NCBI GenBank assembly: GCA_023429275.1
Contig: JAEYWB010000436.1
Location: forward strand, 1 to 7,628
Length of the DNA: 7,628 nucleotides
From: Planctomycetota bacterium
GTDB taxonomy: Bacteria > Planctomycetota > Planctomycetia > Planctomycetales > Planctomycetaceae
Direction of reading: 5' to 3'
Position 1 is the stretch's first letter. The number at the start of each line of letters is the position of its first letter. Shown here piece by piece: positions 1-7,124 of the stretch. The notes beneath the pieces are model-generated. The model did not search any database. It was not told where the DNA came from and worked only from the letters and a program-made list of their open reading frames with translations. A program made the position numbers and the translations under genes.

Positions 1-1380
1 GAGGTGGACCCACGGAAGGCCGCCGACGAACCGTTCGAGGAACTTCGCCGCCGTGATCGCTCCCCCCCAGCGAGTCCCGACATTCTTGACGTCGGCGACG
101 TCGCACCGGAGCTGCTCGGCGTAGGAGTCGAACATCGGGAGCTGCCAGACGTCTTCACCCATCCGCGCCGCCGCCTCGAGCAACTGGTCGCACCACGCCT
201 GGTTGTTCGTGAATGCTCCGGCGACCTCTTCCCCAAGGGCGACCACGCAGGCCCCGGTCAGGGTTGCCAGGTCGACGATCTTCGCGACCTTCTGATCGAC
301 GACGTACGACAGCACGTCCGCGAGGACGAGGCGTCCCTCGGCGTCTGTATTGAGGACCTCGATCGTCACCCCGTTGCGGGCCGTCAGGATATCTCCCAGC
401 TTGAACGCCGACCCGCTCGGCATGTTTTCGACGAGACCGACCGCTCCGAGGATGTTGACGGGGAGCTTGAGCCGGGCGATCGCCGACATCGCCCCAAGGA
501 CCGTTGCCGCCCCCGCCATGTCCGCCTTCATGGTCTTCATGCTGTCGCTCGGCTTGAGCGACAGCCCGCCGCTGTCGAAGGTCACCCCTTTGCCCACGTA
601 GGCCAGCACCGGAGCATCGGCACCCGCTCCGCGGTACTCGAGCAGGATCACTCGCGGGGGCCGGACGCTCCCCTGGGCCACAGCGAGGAGCGAGCCCATC
701 CGTTCCGTCTTGAGTCGGGCTTCGTCGAAGACCTCGCACTGCAGGCCCGTCTCCTTCGCAACGGCCGTGGCCCGTTCGGCGAAGGTCTGGGGATACATGT
801 CGGCCGGGGCGAGATTGACGAGTTCCCGCGTCAGGTTCGTCGCCTCGCCCAGGATCTGCCCGCGACGGGCGGCCGCTTCCAGGCTTTCGAGGTTCGCTGT
901 CGACGGAACGACGATCTCGACCGCCTTGAACCGGTGGCGATCCTTTTCCGCACGGTAGAGGGCCTGGCCGACCGATCCGACCTCGGCCGAGCAACCGAAG
1001 ATCTGGACGGCATCAGGCAGCCCGACGCCGCCGGGGAGTTCCGGGAGAGCGAACGCGGCGGTCACCGAGGCCCGGACCGTGACACGCCTTACGGCCGACA
1101 TCGCCGCCCGCTCGAGCCGTGCCAGGTTGAGGGCGGCCCCTTCGCCGAGCCCCACGAGGCAGATTCGCTCCGCCGCTGCACCGGGAGCGTGGAACAGGTC
1201 GACCATCTCGCCGAGCTTTGCGGTGAAGTCCCCGCGCTCGCGGAGTTTCGTGATCGCCCCACCGACAACGGCGTCGAGTTCCGCGACCGGTGCCGGAAGA
1301 GCTCCGTTCTCGGTCAGAAACAGGACCAGCCACTGGCAGGCGATGTCGCGGAGGGGAGTGGCGGTAACCTTGAGGCTCAT
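1..1380 (-). CDS. pepA: Leucyl aminopeptidase (cytosol aminopeptidase, peptidase family M17), C-terminus cut by window edge
   Basis: A cytoplasmic two-metal exopeptidase that removes N-terminal residues such as leucine from peptides. 460 codons are present without a stop; the family is usually about 500 residues, so some 40 C-terminal residues lie beyond the left edge. The N-terminal domain (about 1-165) is variable, as in the family. The catalytic domain shows GKGVTFDSGG (263-272), KADMAGAA (285-292) and NTDAEGRL (344-351). From the spacing of E. coli PepA, the metal ligands are Lys264, Asp269, Asp287, Asp346 and Glu348, with catalytic Lys276 and Arg350. All are present at the expected distances, so the enzyme should be active. 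The ATG at 1380 is preceded by AAGGA six bases away. The 234-bp gap behind glpD allows an independent promoter, but I see no convincing one. The family assignment is very secure; PepA proteins can also bind DNA, which cannot be judged here. Confidence 0.96.
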   Translation of the reverse strand, partial: MSLKVTATPLRDIACQWLVLFLTENGALPAPVAELDAVVGGAITKLRERGDFTAKLGEMVDLFHAPGAAAERICLVGLGEGAALNLARLERAAMSAVRRVTVRASVTAAFALPELPGGVGLPDAVQIFGCSAEVGSVGQALYRAEKDRHRFKAVEIVVPSTANLESLEAAARRGQILGEATNLTRELVNLAPADMYPQTFAERATAVAKETGLQCEVFDEARLKTERMGSLLAVAQGSVRPPRVILLEYRGAGADAPVLAYVGKGVTFDSGGLSLKPSDSMKTMKADMAGAATVLGAMSAIARLKLPVNILGAVGLVENMPSGSAFKLGDILTARNGVTIEVLNTDAEGRLVLADVLSYVVDQKVAKIVDLATLTGACVVALGEEVAGAFTNNQAWCDQLLEAAARMGEDVWQLPMFDSYAEQLRCDVADVKNVGTRWGGAITAAKFLERFVGGLPWVHL

Positions 1381-1386
1381 GAATTG

Positions 1387-1391
1387 TCCTT
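1387..1391 (-). promoter_or_regulatory. Ribosome binding site of pepA
   Basis: AAGGA on the minus strand, six bases before the ATG at 1380. Good match and spacing; it supports this start. Confidence 0.7.
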
Positions 1392-1507
1392 ATCAGGGGG
1401 CGAACGAAGCTGGAGGTTATGGCTTTCCCGGCACGAGGGGAATCGAGGTTGTCGCCGCCCGGCTTCGCGAGATGGCGACCGTCGCAAGTGCTTTGTCACA
1501 CGAAGAA

Positions 1508-1595
1508 TTTTGGGTTGCGTCGATGAGCCGGCGGGTGCTAGCCCCCGGTTCGAACCGGACGCGAGCGCGTTCCGGCTAATCTCACGAACCCCAAG
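1508..1595. repeat. Nested imperfect inverted repeat between glpD and pepA (REP/MITE-like intergenic element)
   Basis: An ~88-bp structured element in the 234-bp gap. The outer arms GATGAGCCGG (1522-1531) and CCGGCTAATC (1572-1581) are complementary at 9 of 10 positions. Farther out, GGGTT (1512-1516) pairs with AACCC (1587-1591). Inside lie three further dyads. One is a hairpin at 1528-1548 (CCGG, bulged C, GGG, loop TGCTAG, CCC CCGG). The second is a perfect 14-bp palindrome CCGGTTCGAACCGG at 1545-1558. The third is a hairpin at 1555-1575 with one bulge. The inner structures overlap and would be alternatives. No transposase and no T-tract are seen, so it is not a standard intrinsic terminator. 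It starts 20 bases beyond the glpD stop and could still act on glpD 3' ends. I recall similar GAGCCGG/CCCCCGG elements as dispersed repeats in planctomycete genomes, but no second copy lies in this window. The rest of the gap holds only a weak 6-bp stem (GTCGCC 1451-1456 / GGCGAC 1474-1479). Confidence 0.65.
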
Positions 1596-1614
1596 TCCTA
1601 GCTGTGCCAAAACA

Positions 1615-3351
1615 CTAGGCCCAGGTGCGGCCGTAGAGCCGCCGGAGCCGCTCCAGGACCGGGGCGAGGTCGACCGACCCGCGGGCTTCCCGCCAGACTT
1701 CCGCGAGCTCTTCGATGGTGCGGCGTGTCGTCCGTGGGTCGAGGGCCAGCATGAGCCGGCGTTCGACCAGATCGCCGAGGGTTCGGCACTCCTCGTTGTC
1801 GATCATCCACCGGGCCAGATGCCGCGGGTAGGGCGTGCCGTCGAGGAGCCGTCGATCGCCGCCGTCCGGAAGCTGGAGCGCGGCCGCCGCGAGAGTCCCC
1901 GTCAGCTCGACCGTCGCACGCACCGTCTCGACCGTCCAGCCGGTTTCCCTCGCCAGGGATTCGTGGAGGGAGGCGAGTCCTGCCGGGGAGTCCGGGAAAC
2001 CTTCCGAACCGGGGACGGGCCGTTGCGAGGTGCGCGAGACGAACAGGGTTTCGGACGCTCCGTCGCGGGCGGTCGAGCGACGGCTCTCGACGATCATCCG
2101 GGCAGTCTCCTCTCCCAGGGCGCGGCACGTGGTCAGCTTGCCTCCGACCAGCGTATGAACAGGGAGACCGTCGACGCTCGTCGAGGCGATCCAGTGGCCG
2201 CGGGGGATGGCGGTCGTCGCCCCCTGAGGGACGTAGGGAAGGGGCCGGACACCGCAGCAGTGCGACTGCACGTCCTGCGCGGTGAGGGCCACCTGCGGGA
2301 ACACCTCGTTCACCATGCCGACGAGGTAGTCCACGTCCTTCGTTGTGGCGTAAACGTCTTCGGGACGTCCTTCGAACCGGTCGTCGGTCGTTCCGATCAT
2401 GACCGCGTCGCCGTACGGGAGAATGAACACGAGGCGTCCATCCGCGGCTTCGGCATAGACCGCGTCCCCGCGGAGCGCCTCGCGCAGCCGGTTCTGCGAC
2501 GTCACGATGTGACTCCCCTTCGTCCCCCCCAGAAGCCGCTGCGACGGGACGGGAAGGTCGCCGAGCGTCAGGTCTCCCCAGGCGCCGCTCGCGTTCACGA
2601 TACAGACCGGTTCAATGACGCGAACGGCCTCTCCTGCTGTGGCACCGGTCGCTGAACCGTCGACGCCCGCGGGGGCGATTTCCACGCGGTTCCCGCGGCG
2701 CGTGGCCCGGTGGTAGGTCAGCAGCTCGAACGGGATGCCGGTCTCCCGGGTGATGGCGCGGCAGTCGCGGATGAGCGCGACCACATACCGCTCGGGATAG
2801 AGCATCTGGCAGTCCGAGTAGGAGCAGAGCCAGGTAAACCGGGCCGGGTCGACAGCCGGTCCGCCGGATCCGACCCGCACGGTATCGCGATGAGGGAGGG
2901 ACGTCTCGCCCGCGAGGAAGTCGTAGAACCGCAGGCCCGACTCGACCGTCACCAGTCCGCGGGGTCCCGAGCCGCTCCAGGTCGCAATCTGGCCGAGCCC
3001 CGGCCAACGCTGCAGGCCGGCGAAACGGAGCCCGGAGGCCAGCAGCCCGCCGAGGCGCTGGCGGACCGGGATAAAGAGCCGAAGGGGCGTGACGAACTGC
3101 GGAGCGGCCCGCAGCAGCCGCTCACGTTCGAGGAGCGACTCCCGCACGAGGGCGAAGTCGCCGTACTCGAGATACCGCAGTCCGCCGTGAATGAGGCGTG
3201 ACGATTTGCTCGTCGCGCCGAAAGCGAGGTCGGCCGTGTCGACGACCGTCACGCCAAGGCCATTGAGCAGCAGTTCCCGCGCAACAGAGATGCCGTTCAC
3301 CCCCGCGCCGAGAACCAGCACCGGCCGATCATCCCTCCGGCTGGACGGCAT
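1615..3351 (-). CDS. glpD: FAD-dependent glycerol-3-phosphate dehydrogenase (aerobic type, GlpA/GlpD family)
   Basis: Oxidises sn-glycerol-3-phosphate to dihydroxyacetone phosphate and passes electrons through FAD to the respiratory quinone pool, typically at the inner face of the membrane. The protein has 578 residues. An N-terminal Rossmann FAD site GAGVNG (15-20) is followed by a likely ribose-binding Asp38 and by the GlpD signature SRLIHGGLRYLE (51-62). Further family blocks are NASGAWGD (253-260), GTTDDRFEG (320-328), GVRPL (367-371) and GGKLTTCR (403-410), the last near the FAD pyrophosphate or isoalloxazine region. The helical C-terminal domain (about 450-578) matches the DAO_C type. 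It is longer than E. coli GlpD (501). The open frame extends upstream to 3570 inside queC, but the ATG at 3351 has GGAG five bases before it and begins just ahead of the FAD motif, so it is the chosen start. No glpF or glpK is visible nearby. Confidence 0.95.
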   Translation of the reverse strand: MPSSRRDDRPVLVLGAGVNGISVARELLLNGLGVTVVDTADLAFGATSKSSRLIHGGLRYLEYGDFALVRESLLERERLLRAAPQFVTPLRLFIPVRQRLGGLLASGLRFAGLQRWPGLGQIATWSGSGPRGLVTVESGLRFYDFLAGETSLPHRDTVRVGSGGPAVDPARFTWLCSYSDCQMLYPERYVVALIRDCRAITRETGIPFELLTYHRATRRGNRVEIAPAGVDGSATGATAGEAVRVIEPVCIVNASGAWGDLTLGDLPVPSQRLLGGTKGSHIVTSQNRLREALRGDAVYAEAADGRLVFILPYGDAVMIGTTDDRFEGRPEDVYATTKDVDYLVGMVNEVFPQVALTAQDVQSHCCGVRPLPYVPQGATTAIPRGHWIASTSVDGLPVHTLVGGKLTTCRALGEETARMIVESRRSTARDGASETLFVSRTSQRPVPGSEGFPDSPAGLASLHESLARETGWTVETVRATVELTGTLAAAALQLPDGGDRRLLDGTPYPRHLARWMIDNEECRTLGDLVERRLMLALDPRTTRRTIEELAEVWREARGSVDLAPVLERLRRLYGRTWA

Positions 3352-3356
3352 GTCAT

Positions 3357-3360
3357 CTCC
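3357..3360 (-). promoter_or_regulatory. Ribosome binding site of glpD (decides the start)
   Basis: GGAG on the minus strand, five bases before the ATG at 3351. It favours this start over the in-frame ATGs upstream that would overlap queC. Confidence 0.65.
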
Positions 3361-3394
3361 AGAGTTGTGCGGCACTCCGCGCCGCAGACAGATC

Positions 3395-3417
3395 CCGGGA
3401 ACCATCAGGCTTCCCGG
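3395..3417 (-). repeat. Hairpin in the queC-glpD gap
   Basis: Perfect 7-bp stem CCGGGAA / TTCCCGG with a 9-base loop, 44 bases before the glpD start. It is the second of two hairpins in a row in this 113-bp gap. No T-tract follows on either strand. It may be part of a terminator pair, an mRNA-stabilising structure, or an operator-like dyad. Confidence 0.4.
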
Positions 3418-3431
3418 CCAGGACAGTATCG

Positions 3432-3459
3432 GGCGGCCTTCGCACTTCGAAGCGCCGCC
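3432..3459 (-). terminator. Possible terminator or processing hairpin after queC
   Basis: Five bases beyond the queC stop the minus strand reads GGCGGC, bulged G, CTTCG, loop AAGTG, CGAAG, GCCGCC. This is an 11-bp GC-rich stem with a single bulge. Position and strength fit a terminator, but the following bases (CGATACTGTCC) contain no run of T. Termination would have to be of a non-canonical or factor-dependent kind, or the hairpin only marks an mRNA 3' end. Confidence 0.4.
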
Positions 3460-3464
3460 TCCAC

Positions 3465-4175
3465 TCAAAGTGCCGGATCGGGAACTCCCGCTGCCTGAAA
3501 CCCCTGCTGGCGGATCTGGCAGGAATCGCAATGGCCGCATGGACGCCCCTGCGGATCGGGATCGTAGCAACTGTGGGTCATCCCGTAGTCGACTCCGAGC
3601 CGAAGGCCGGTTGCGATGATCTCCGCCTTCGTCATCCGGATCAGCGGTGCGTGGACCCGGAACCGTCCCGATCCTTCGCTGCCGGCTTTAGTGGCCAGGT
3701 TCGCGACATTCTCGAATGCCGCGACGAACTCCGGCCGGCAGTCCGGGTAGCCGCTGTAATCGACGGCGTTGACGCCGAGGAAGATGTCGTACGCTCCAAG
3801 GACTTCCGCCCAGCCGAGGGCGACCGAGAGGAAGATCGTGTTCCGGGCCGGGACGTACGTGATCGGGATTCCGCTCGCCATCGACGCGTCCGAGCGGTCC
3901 TTGGGGACATCGATGTCGGCCGTAAGGGCCGAGCCGCCGAAGACCCGCAGGTCCAGGCGACACGTCCGGTGCTCCGTCGCACCGCCGGTGCGGGCGACCC
4001 GCTCGGCTGCCTCGAGTTCGAACCGGTGGCGCTGCCCGTAGTCGAAGGAGAGGGCGTAGCAATCGAAGCCTTCGGCTCGAGCGATGGCGAGCACGGGGGC
4101 GGAATCGAGGCCGCCGCTGAGGAGGACGACGGCGCGGCGGGGGAGAGTCGCGGGTCTGGGGGAGAGTGGTGTCAT
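3465..4175 (-). CDS. queC: 7-cyano-7-deazaguanine (preQ0) synthase QueC
   Basis: An ATP-dependent cytoplasmic enzyme that converts 7-carboxy-7-deazaguanine and ammonia to preQ0, the nitrile precursor of queuosine in tRNA. The 236-residue length is normal for the family. The PP-loop ATP-pyrophosphatase motif SGGLDS is at 20-25. Family blocks FDYGQRH (44-50), VPARNTIFL (108-116) and [17 protein letters not shown] (134-150) follow. The zinc site is Cys203, Cys213, Cys216 and Cys219, in the pattern C-x9-C-x2-C-x2-C. All key residues are present. The ATG at 4175 is the only ATG before residue 99 and lies just ahead of the PP-loop, so it is the likely start. However, no Shine-Dalgarno sequence precedes it: the last heptad of the inverted repeat ends five bases upstream. 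No queD, queE, queF or tgt is next to it, so the rest of the pathway must be encoded elsewhere. Confidence 0.96.
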   Translation of the reverse strand: MTPLSPRPATLPRRAVVLLSGGLDSAPVLAIARAEGFDCYALSFDYGQRHRFELEAAERVARTGGATEHRTCRLDLRVFGGSALTADIDVPKDRSDASMASGIPITYVPARNTIFLSVALGWAEVLGAYDIFLGVNAVDYSGYPDCRPEFVAAFENVANLATKAGSEGSGRFRVHAPLIRMTKAEIIATGLRLGVDYGMTHSCYDPDPQGRPCGHCDSCQIRQQGFQAAGVPDPAL

Positions 4176-4180
4176 CGGGG

Positions 4181-4261
4181 AAGTATCAAGGATCAGGTAT
4201 CAAGTATCAAAAGAACCGTCGCAGCGTTTCCCTGATACTTGATACCTGACACTTGATACTT
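4181..4261. repeat. Inverted repeat of tandem heptamers between rmlA and queC
   Basis: Two 29-base arms, 4181-4209 and 4233-4261, are complementary at 27 of 29 positions around a 23-base loop. Each arm is made of four tandem 7-mers. The right arm reads TGATACT, TGATACC, TGACACT, TGATACT on the plus strand; the left arm carries AGTATCA, AGGATCA, GGTATCA, AGTATCA. In the minus-strand mRNA this forms a long AU-rich hairpin starting 16 bases after the rmlA stop and ending five bases before the queC ATG. Its AT-rich composition contrasts with the GC-rich surroundings. It could be a dispersed short repeat, an attenuator or a translation control element; no recombinase accompanies it. Confidence 0.85.
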
Positions 4262-4277
4262 GTCACTCCCACCCCGG

Positions 4278-5156
4278 TCATCTCGGCCCGGTCAGCAGTT
4301 CCCGGAGATATTGCCCATACCGGCTGCTTCCCATTTTTTTCGCGAGCCTCAGGATGTCGTCGTCGCCGATGTGGCCCATCCGCCAGGCGATCTCCTCGGG
4401 GCAGGCGATCTTGAGCCCCTGCCGCTGTTCGAGGACGCTGACGAAGAGGGTCGCATCGACGAGCGATTCGTGCGTCCCGGTGTCGAGCCACGCGGCCCCG
4501 CGGCCGAATGTCTCGACCTTCAGCAAGCCCCGCTCGAGATAGGCGCGGTTGACGTCGGTGATCTCCAGTTCCCCCCGCGGCGAGGGGCGGACTCCCCTCG
4601 CGATCTCGACGGCATGGTTGTCGTAAAAGTACAGCCCCGTGACCGCGTAGTTCGACATCGGTTCGACGGGCTTCTCTTCGATCGAGAGTGCCTTCCCCTT
4701 CGAATCGATTTCGACGACGCCGTACCGCTCCGGGTCGCGGACATGGTAGGCGAAGACCGTCGCCCCTTTCGTTCGCCGATTGATCTCCTGCAGTCGGCCC
4801 GACAGCTGATCTCCGTAGAAGATGTTGTCGCCGAGAATGAGACACGACGGTTTGCCGTCGATGAAGCTCTCGCCGATCAGGAGCGCCTGGGCGAGACCTT
4901 CCGGCCGGGGCTGCTCGGCGTATTCGAACCGCATTCCCCAATCGCTGCCGTCGCCGAGGAGCCGGCGGAACAGGGGGAGGTCCTGCGGCGTGCTGATGAC
5001 GAGGACCTCCCGGATCCCGGCGATCATCAGCGTCGAGAGGGGGTAGTAGATCATCGGCTTGTCGTTCACAGGCAAGAGCTGCTTGCTGACGACGAGCGTC
5101 GCGGGATACAGCCGCGTGCCGCTCCCCCCCGCCAGGATGATTCCTTTTCGCGACAT
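4278..5156 (-). CDS. rmlA: Glucose-1-phosphate thymidylyltransferase (RmlA/RfbA)
   Basis: Joins dTTP and glucose-1-phosphate to give dTDP-glucose and pyrophosphate. This is the first step to dTDP-L-rhamnose and other dTDP-sugars for surface polysaccharides; the enzyme is cytoplasmic. At 292 residues it matches the family length almost exactly. The nucleotidyltransferase signature GGSGTRLYP is at 10-18, followed by SKQLLPV (24-30). The Mg-binding aspartates are Asp110 in LILGDN and Asp225 in WLDTGTH, equivalent to Asp111 and Asp226 of E. coli RmlA. EEKP lies at 160-163. The start was set at the ATG at 5156, directly before the conserved KGIILAGG. An in-frame GTG at 5189 would add 11 residues with no family support. 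Neither start has a good Shine-Dalgarno site. The gene stands alone: rmlB, rmlC and rmlD are not in the window. The 62-bp gap behind the RDD gene has no clear terminator, so cotranscription is possible. Confidence 0.96.
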   Translation of the reverse strand: MSRKGIILAGGSGTRLYPATLVVSKQLLPVNDKPMIYYPLSTLMIAGIREVLVISTPQDLPLFRRLLGDGSDWGMRFEYAEQPRPEGLAQALLIGESFIDGKPSCLILGDNIFYGDQLSGRLQEINRRTKGATVFAYHVRDPERYGVVEIDSKGKALSIEEKPVEPMSNYAVTGLYFYDNHAVEIARGVRPSPRGELEITDVNRAYLERGLLKVETFGRGAAWLDTGTHESLVDATLFVSVLEQRQGLKIACPEEIAWRMGHIGDDDILRLAKKMGSSRYGQYLRELLTGPR

Positions 5157-5218
5157 GACACTTGCCCCGCTCTTACGGTTTCCAGACACCTGAAGTACCG
5201 GATTGCGCGGGGTGCGGG

Positions 5219-6943
5219 CTACTTGTCGCCACGCCAGACCACGCGAGTCTTGGAAATCAGGTCATGCATCGCCCGTTTATCCGGGCGGAAAGCGACCAGC
5301 AGGAAGCCGATTCCGAGGCTGAGTCCCGATCCGACCGCGGCAAAGAACCGCTTGGTGGACTGCTGAATCGTCAGCTGCTTGTCCTTCTCGGTGCTGACGA
5401 TAATCCCGAACGCCTCCTTGACGACGGTCGTCCGCGTCGCCCCCGATTCCTGCACAGCGAAGTACAGCCACAGGTTGTAGACCTGCCAGACAGGCGCGTA
5501 GTAGACGAGATAGTCCGGATTGATCAGGAAGTAGATGGCAAGTGATCCGGCCGCGAGGCAGTGGCCGACGATCGCCGCCGCCGGAACACGGCTGACGAGG
5601 AAGTTCGCGAGCGGGACGAGGGCAAAGTCCCCCCAGAAGGCGAGGAACCGGACCCAGAACGTTGCCGGCTGATTGATCGGCATCTGGGGAACAAGTCCGA
5701 GCCGCGGAGAGTTGTAGTACGCGAACAGGGAGAGGACCTTGACCATGAAGAGGCAGGAAAACCCGGCGATGAACGCGAAGAGCACCCGAAACGCCGCGTC
5801 GAAAAACAGCCAGCAGAAGAAGTAGATCGGCCAGGCGATCCAGGATTCGAGCGTCTGGGGATTGCCGGCCTGCGAGATCGCCCAGTCAATCAGCTGGAAC
5901 ATGTACTGACCGACCGGCGCCTCGCGTGCCAGGACGGTAAAGTCCGGCGAGAGGAAGAACAGGGCGACCGATCCCGCGAGCGGGATCGCGGTGACCACCG
6001 CGGCGATCAGCAGGGTGTAGAGGGTCGGCACCGCGTTGGCGAAGAACAGGAGAAGCAGCTCCCAGGCGATCCATCCCTTGTAGGAGTACTTGGAGGACTG
6101 ATGCGCCAGCGCGATCGGGTAGGCGATGTAGGCGACGGGATAGGTCGCCGCCAGCGTTCCCAGGAGGATCGTGACGAACAGCTCGGTATCGAACATGTCG
6201 AGCGACGCGCCGATGCCGAGAAGCCAGACGAGCATCAGGAGCGGGAGGAAGACGATCCACGGCCAGATGATCGCGCCGGCGCCGAGATAGGCGCACTGGA
6301 AGAAGTCCATCTGAAGTCGGTCCGTGCGGACTTCATCCCTGGTCAGGACCCCACGGACGAACATCACCGCCAGTGAAGCGAACCATCCCCAGAACGCGCA
6401 GCGGCACAGGAAGTTGATCCCGAACCAGAAGATCTTGATCGGCAGGTCGGTGACGTTCATCCCGATCAGCCAGCTGACGTCGAGCGCCATCCAGAGCATC
6501 AGCCAGAAGAGGGAGGTCTTGACCCACAGCCCCTGGTTTTCGCGCCCGAACTCCCAGGACTCCACCCAGGCGGCCTTATAGAACTTGGCCGGGTCGGCCC
6601 CTCGAAACTGCTTCCGCCTCGCCGCCTTGGCGTCCATCTTCCCCGTTTCGGCATTCATGCCGCACTTCGGGCAGACGGGGTCGTCTTCCCGCAGCGTGGC
6701 CGCGCAGTACGGGCAGACGTCGTTTTCCGACGACTCGGCGTCGAGCTTGTCGAGGACGTTGAGGAAATCCTCGCTGTCCTCCTGCTTCTTCCTCACCTTC
6801 CCTTTGGCCGGCGCTGCGGCGGCTTCCTCTGCCGGAACCTTGAGCTTCGTGCCGCACTTCGGGCAGGCGATGCTCTTTCCCCGCGCTTTGTCCGGTGCGT
6901 TCAGCGTCGTCTCGCATCCGGTGCAGCGGACCTTCACGGGCAT
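5219..6943 (-). CDS. Zinc-ribbon and RDD-domain polytopic membrane protein, function unknown
   Basis: A 574-residue protein in three parts. Residues 1-37 form a zinc ribbon of the MJ0042/planctomycete type (Cys7, Cys10, Cys27, Cys30, followed by KLKVP). A charged, alanine- and lysine-rich linker leads to a second ribbon (Cys77, Cys80, Cys91, Cys94). Residues about 140-410 contain roughly six to eight hydrophobic spans, for example 144-163, 172-197, 218-245, 255-280, 291-331 and 368-408. The end, about 427-571, resembles the RDD family: [13 protein letters not shown], then FGIIVST, then [18 protein letters not shown], with further membrane spans between. RDD proteins are poorly characterised, and some are linked to ion transport. 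The ribbons would most likely lie in the cytoplasm. The ATG at 6943 has GGAG six bases before it. Protein or nucleic-acid binding by the ribbons, and any transported substrate, are unknown. The architecture call is firm; a function is not proposed. Confidence 0.88.
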   Translation of the reverse strand: MPVKVRCTGCETTLNAPDKARGKSIACPKCGTKLKVPAEEAAAAPAKGKVRKKQEDSEDFLNVLDKLDAESSENDVCPYCAATLREDDPVCPKCGMNAETGKMDAKAARRKQFRGADPAKFYKAAWVESWEFGRENQGLWVKTSLFWLMLWMALDVSWLIGMNVTDLPIKIFWFGINFLCRCAFWGWFASLAVMFVRGVLTRDEVRTDRLQMDFFQCAYLGAGAIIWPWIVFLPLLMLVWLLGIGASLDMFDTELFVTILLGTLAATYPVAYIAYPIALAHQSSKYSYKGWIAWELLLLFFANAVPTLYTLLIAAVVTAIPLAGSVALFFLSPDFTVLAREAPVGQYMFQLIDWAISQAGNPQTLESWIAWPIYFFCWLFFDAAFRVLFAFIAGFSCLFMVKVLSLFAYYNSPRLGLVPQMPINQPATFWVRFLAFWGDFALVPLANFLVSRVPAAAIVGHCLAAGSLAIYFLINPDYLVYYAPVWQVYNLWLYFAVQESGATRTTVVKEAFGIIVSTEKDKQLTIQQSTKRFFAAVGSGLSLGIGFLLVAFRPDKRAMHDLISKTRVVWRGDK

Positions 6944-6949
6944 GGTGGT

Positions 6950-6953
6950 CTCC
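6950..6953 (-). promoter_or_regulatory. Ribosome binding site of the RDD-domain gene
   Basis: GGAG on the minus strand, six bases before the ATG at 6943; it supports this start. Confidence 0.65.
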
Positions 6954-7065
6954 GGGACTCTCTCGGCAAAAGATTCGCGGCTGGAAGGGGACAGGAGCTC
7001 TCCAGACGGGGCCGCGCGAATGCGGGGGAGGCCGCTGGAAACTCTTCAGACAGAACCGCTCTGCC

Positions 7066-7093
7066 AATGTATCAGGTTTCGGAGCGCTGTCAG
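7066..7093 (-). promoter_or_regulatory. Weak candidate sigma-70-like promoter for the RDD-domain gene
   Basis: On the minus strand, CTGACA (7093-7088, five of six to TTGACA) and TACATT (7071-7066, four of six to TATAAT) are separated by 16 bases, about 125 bases ahead of the start codon. It lies in the 181-bp gap, one of the larger ones. Such matches occur by chance, so this is only a candidate. Confidence 0.25.
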
Positions 7094-7124
7094 CCAAGGC
7101 ACAGGCTTGTTCATCCGCTTGCGG

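Noticed and set aside
62..68. Run of seven C (seven G in the coding strand) in pepA, suspected frameshift
   Set aside because: The frame reads RWGGAITAAKFL across it, the expected family sequence, so there is no frameshift.
155..994. 279-codon minus-strand frame inside pepA
   Set aside because: It is in another frame of the pepA coding region; its translation is Arg/Gly/Pro-rich and has no motif.
1381..1507. Possible promoter for pepA (CATAAC near the start as a -10 box)
   Set aside because: No acceptable -35 box at 16-18 bases; the match is too weak to annotate.
1547..1556. GGTTCGAACC, resembling the T-arm of a tRNA
   Set aside because: No acceptor, D or anticodon stems can be placed around it. 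It belongs to the palindrome of the intergenic repeat.
4..2655. 883-codon open frame on the plus strand, the longest in the window
   Set aside because: It lies entirely antisense to pepA and glpD, whose catalytic motifs are intact. Its translation is low-complexity Arg/Asp/Gly/Pro/Glu-rich without any recognisable domain, as expected from the reverse frame of high-GC codons.
3352..3570. Longer N-terminus for glpD (651 residues from 3570)
   Set aside because: It would overlap queC by about 100 bases and run through the intergenic hairpins. The ATG at 3351 has its own ribosome binding site and begins just before the FAD motif.
3531..6376. Other long plus-strand frames (3531-4235, 4260-5366, 5561-6376)
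   Set aside because: Each is antisense to queC, rmlA or the RDD gene, and is rich in Arg, Asp and Glu with no family resemblance.
7066..7074. TGTATCAGG, similar to one unit of the heptamer repeat
   Set aside because: It is a single unit with no tandem or inverted partner, so chance similarity is the simpler explanation.
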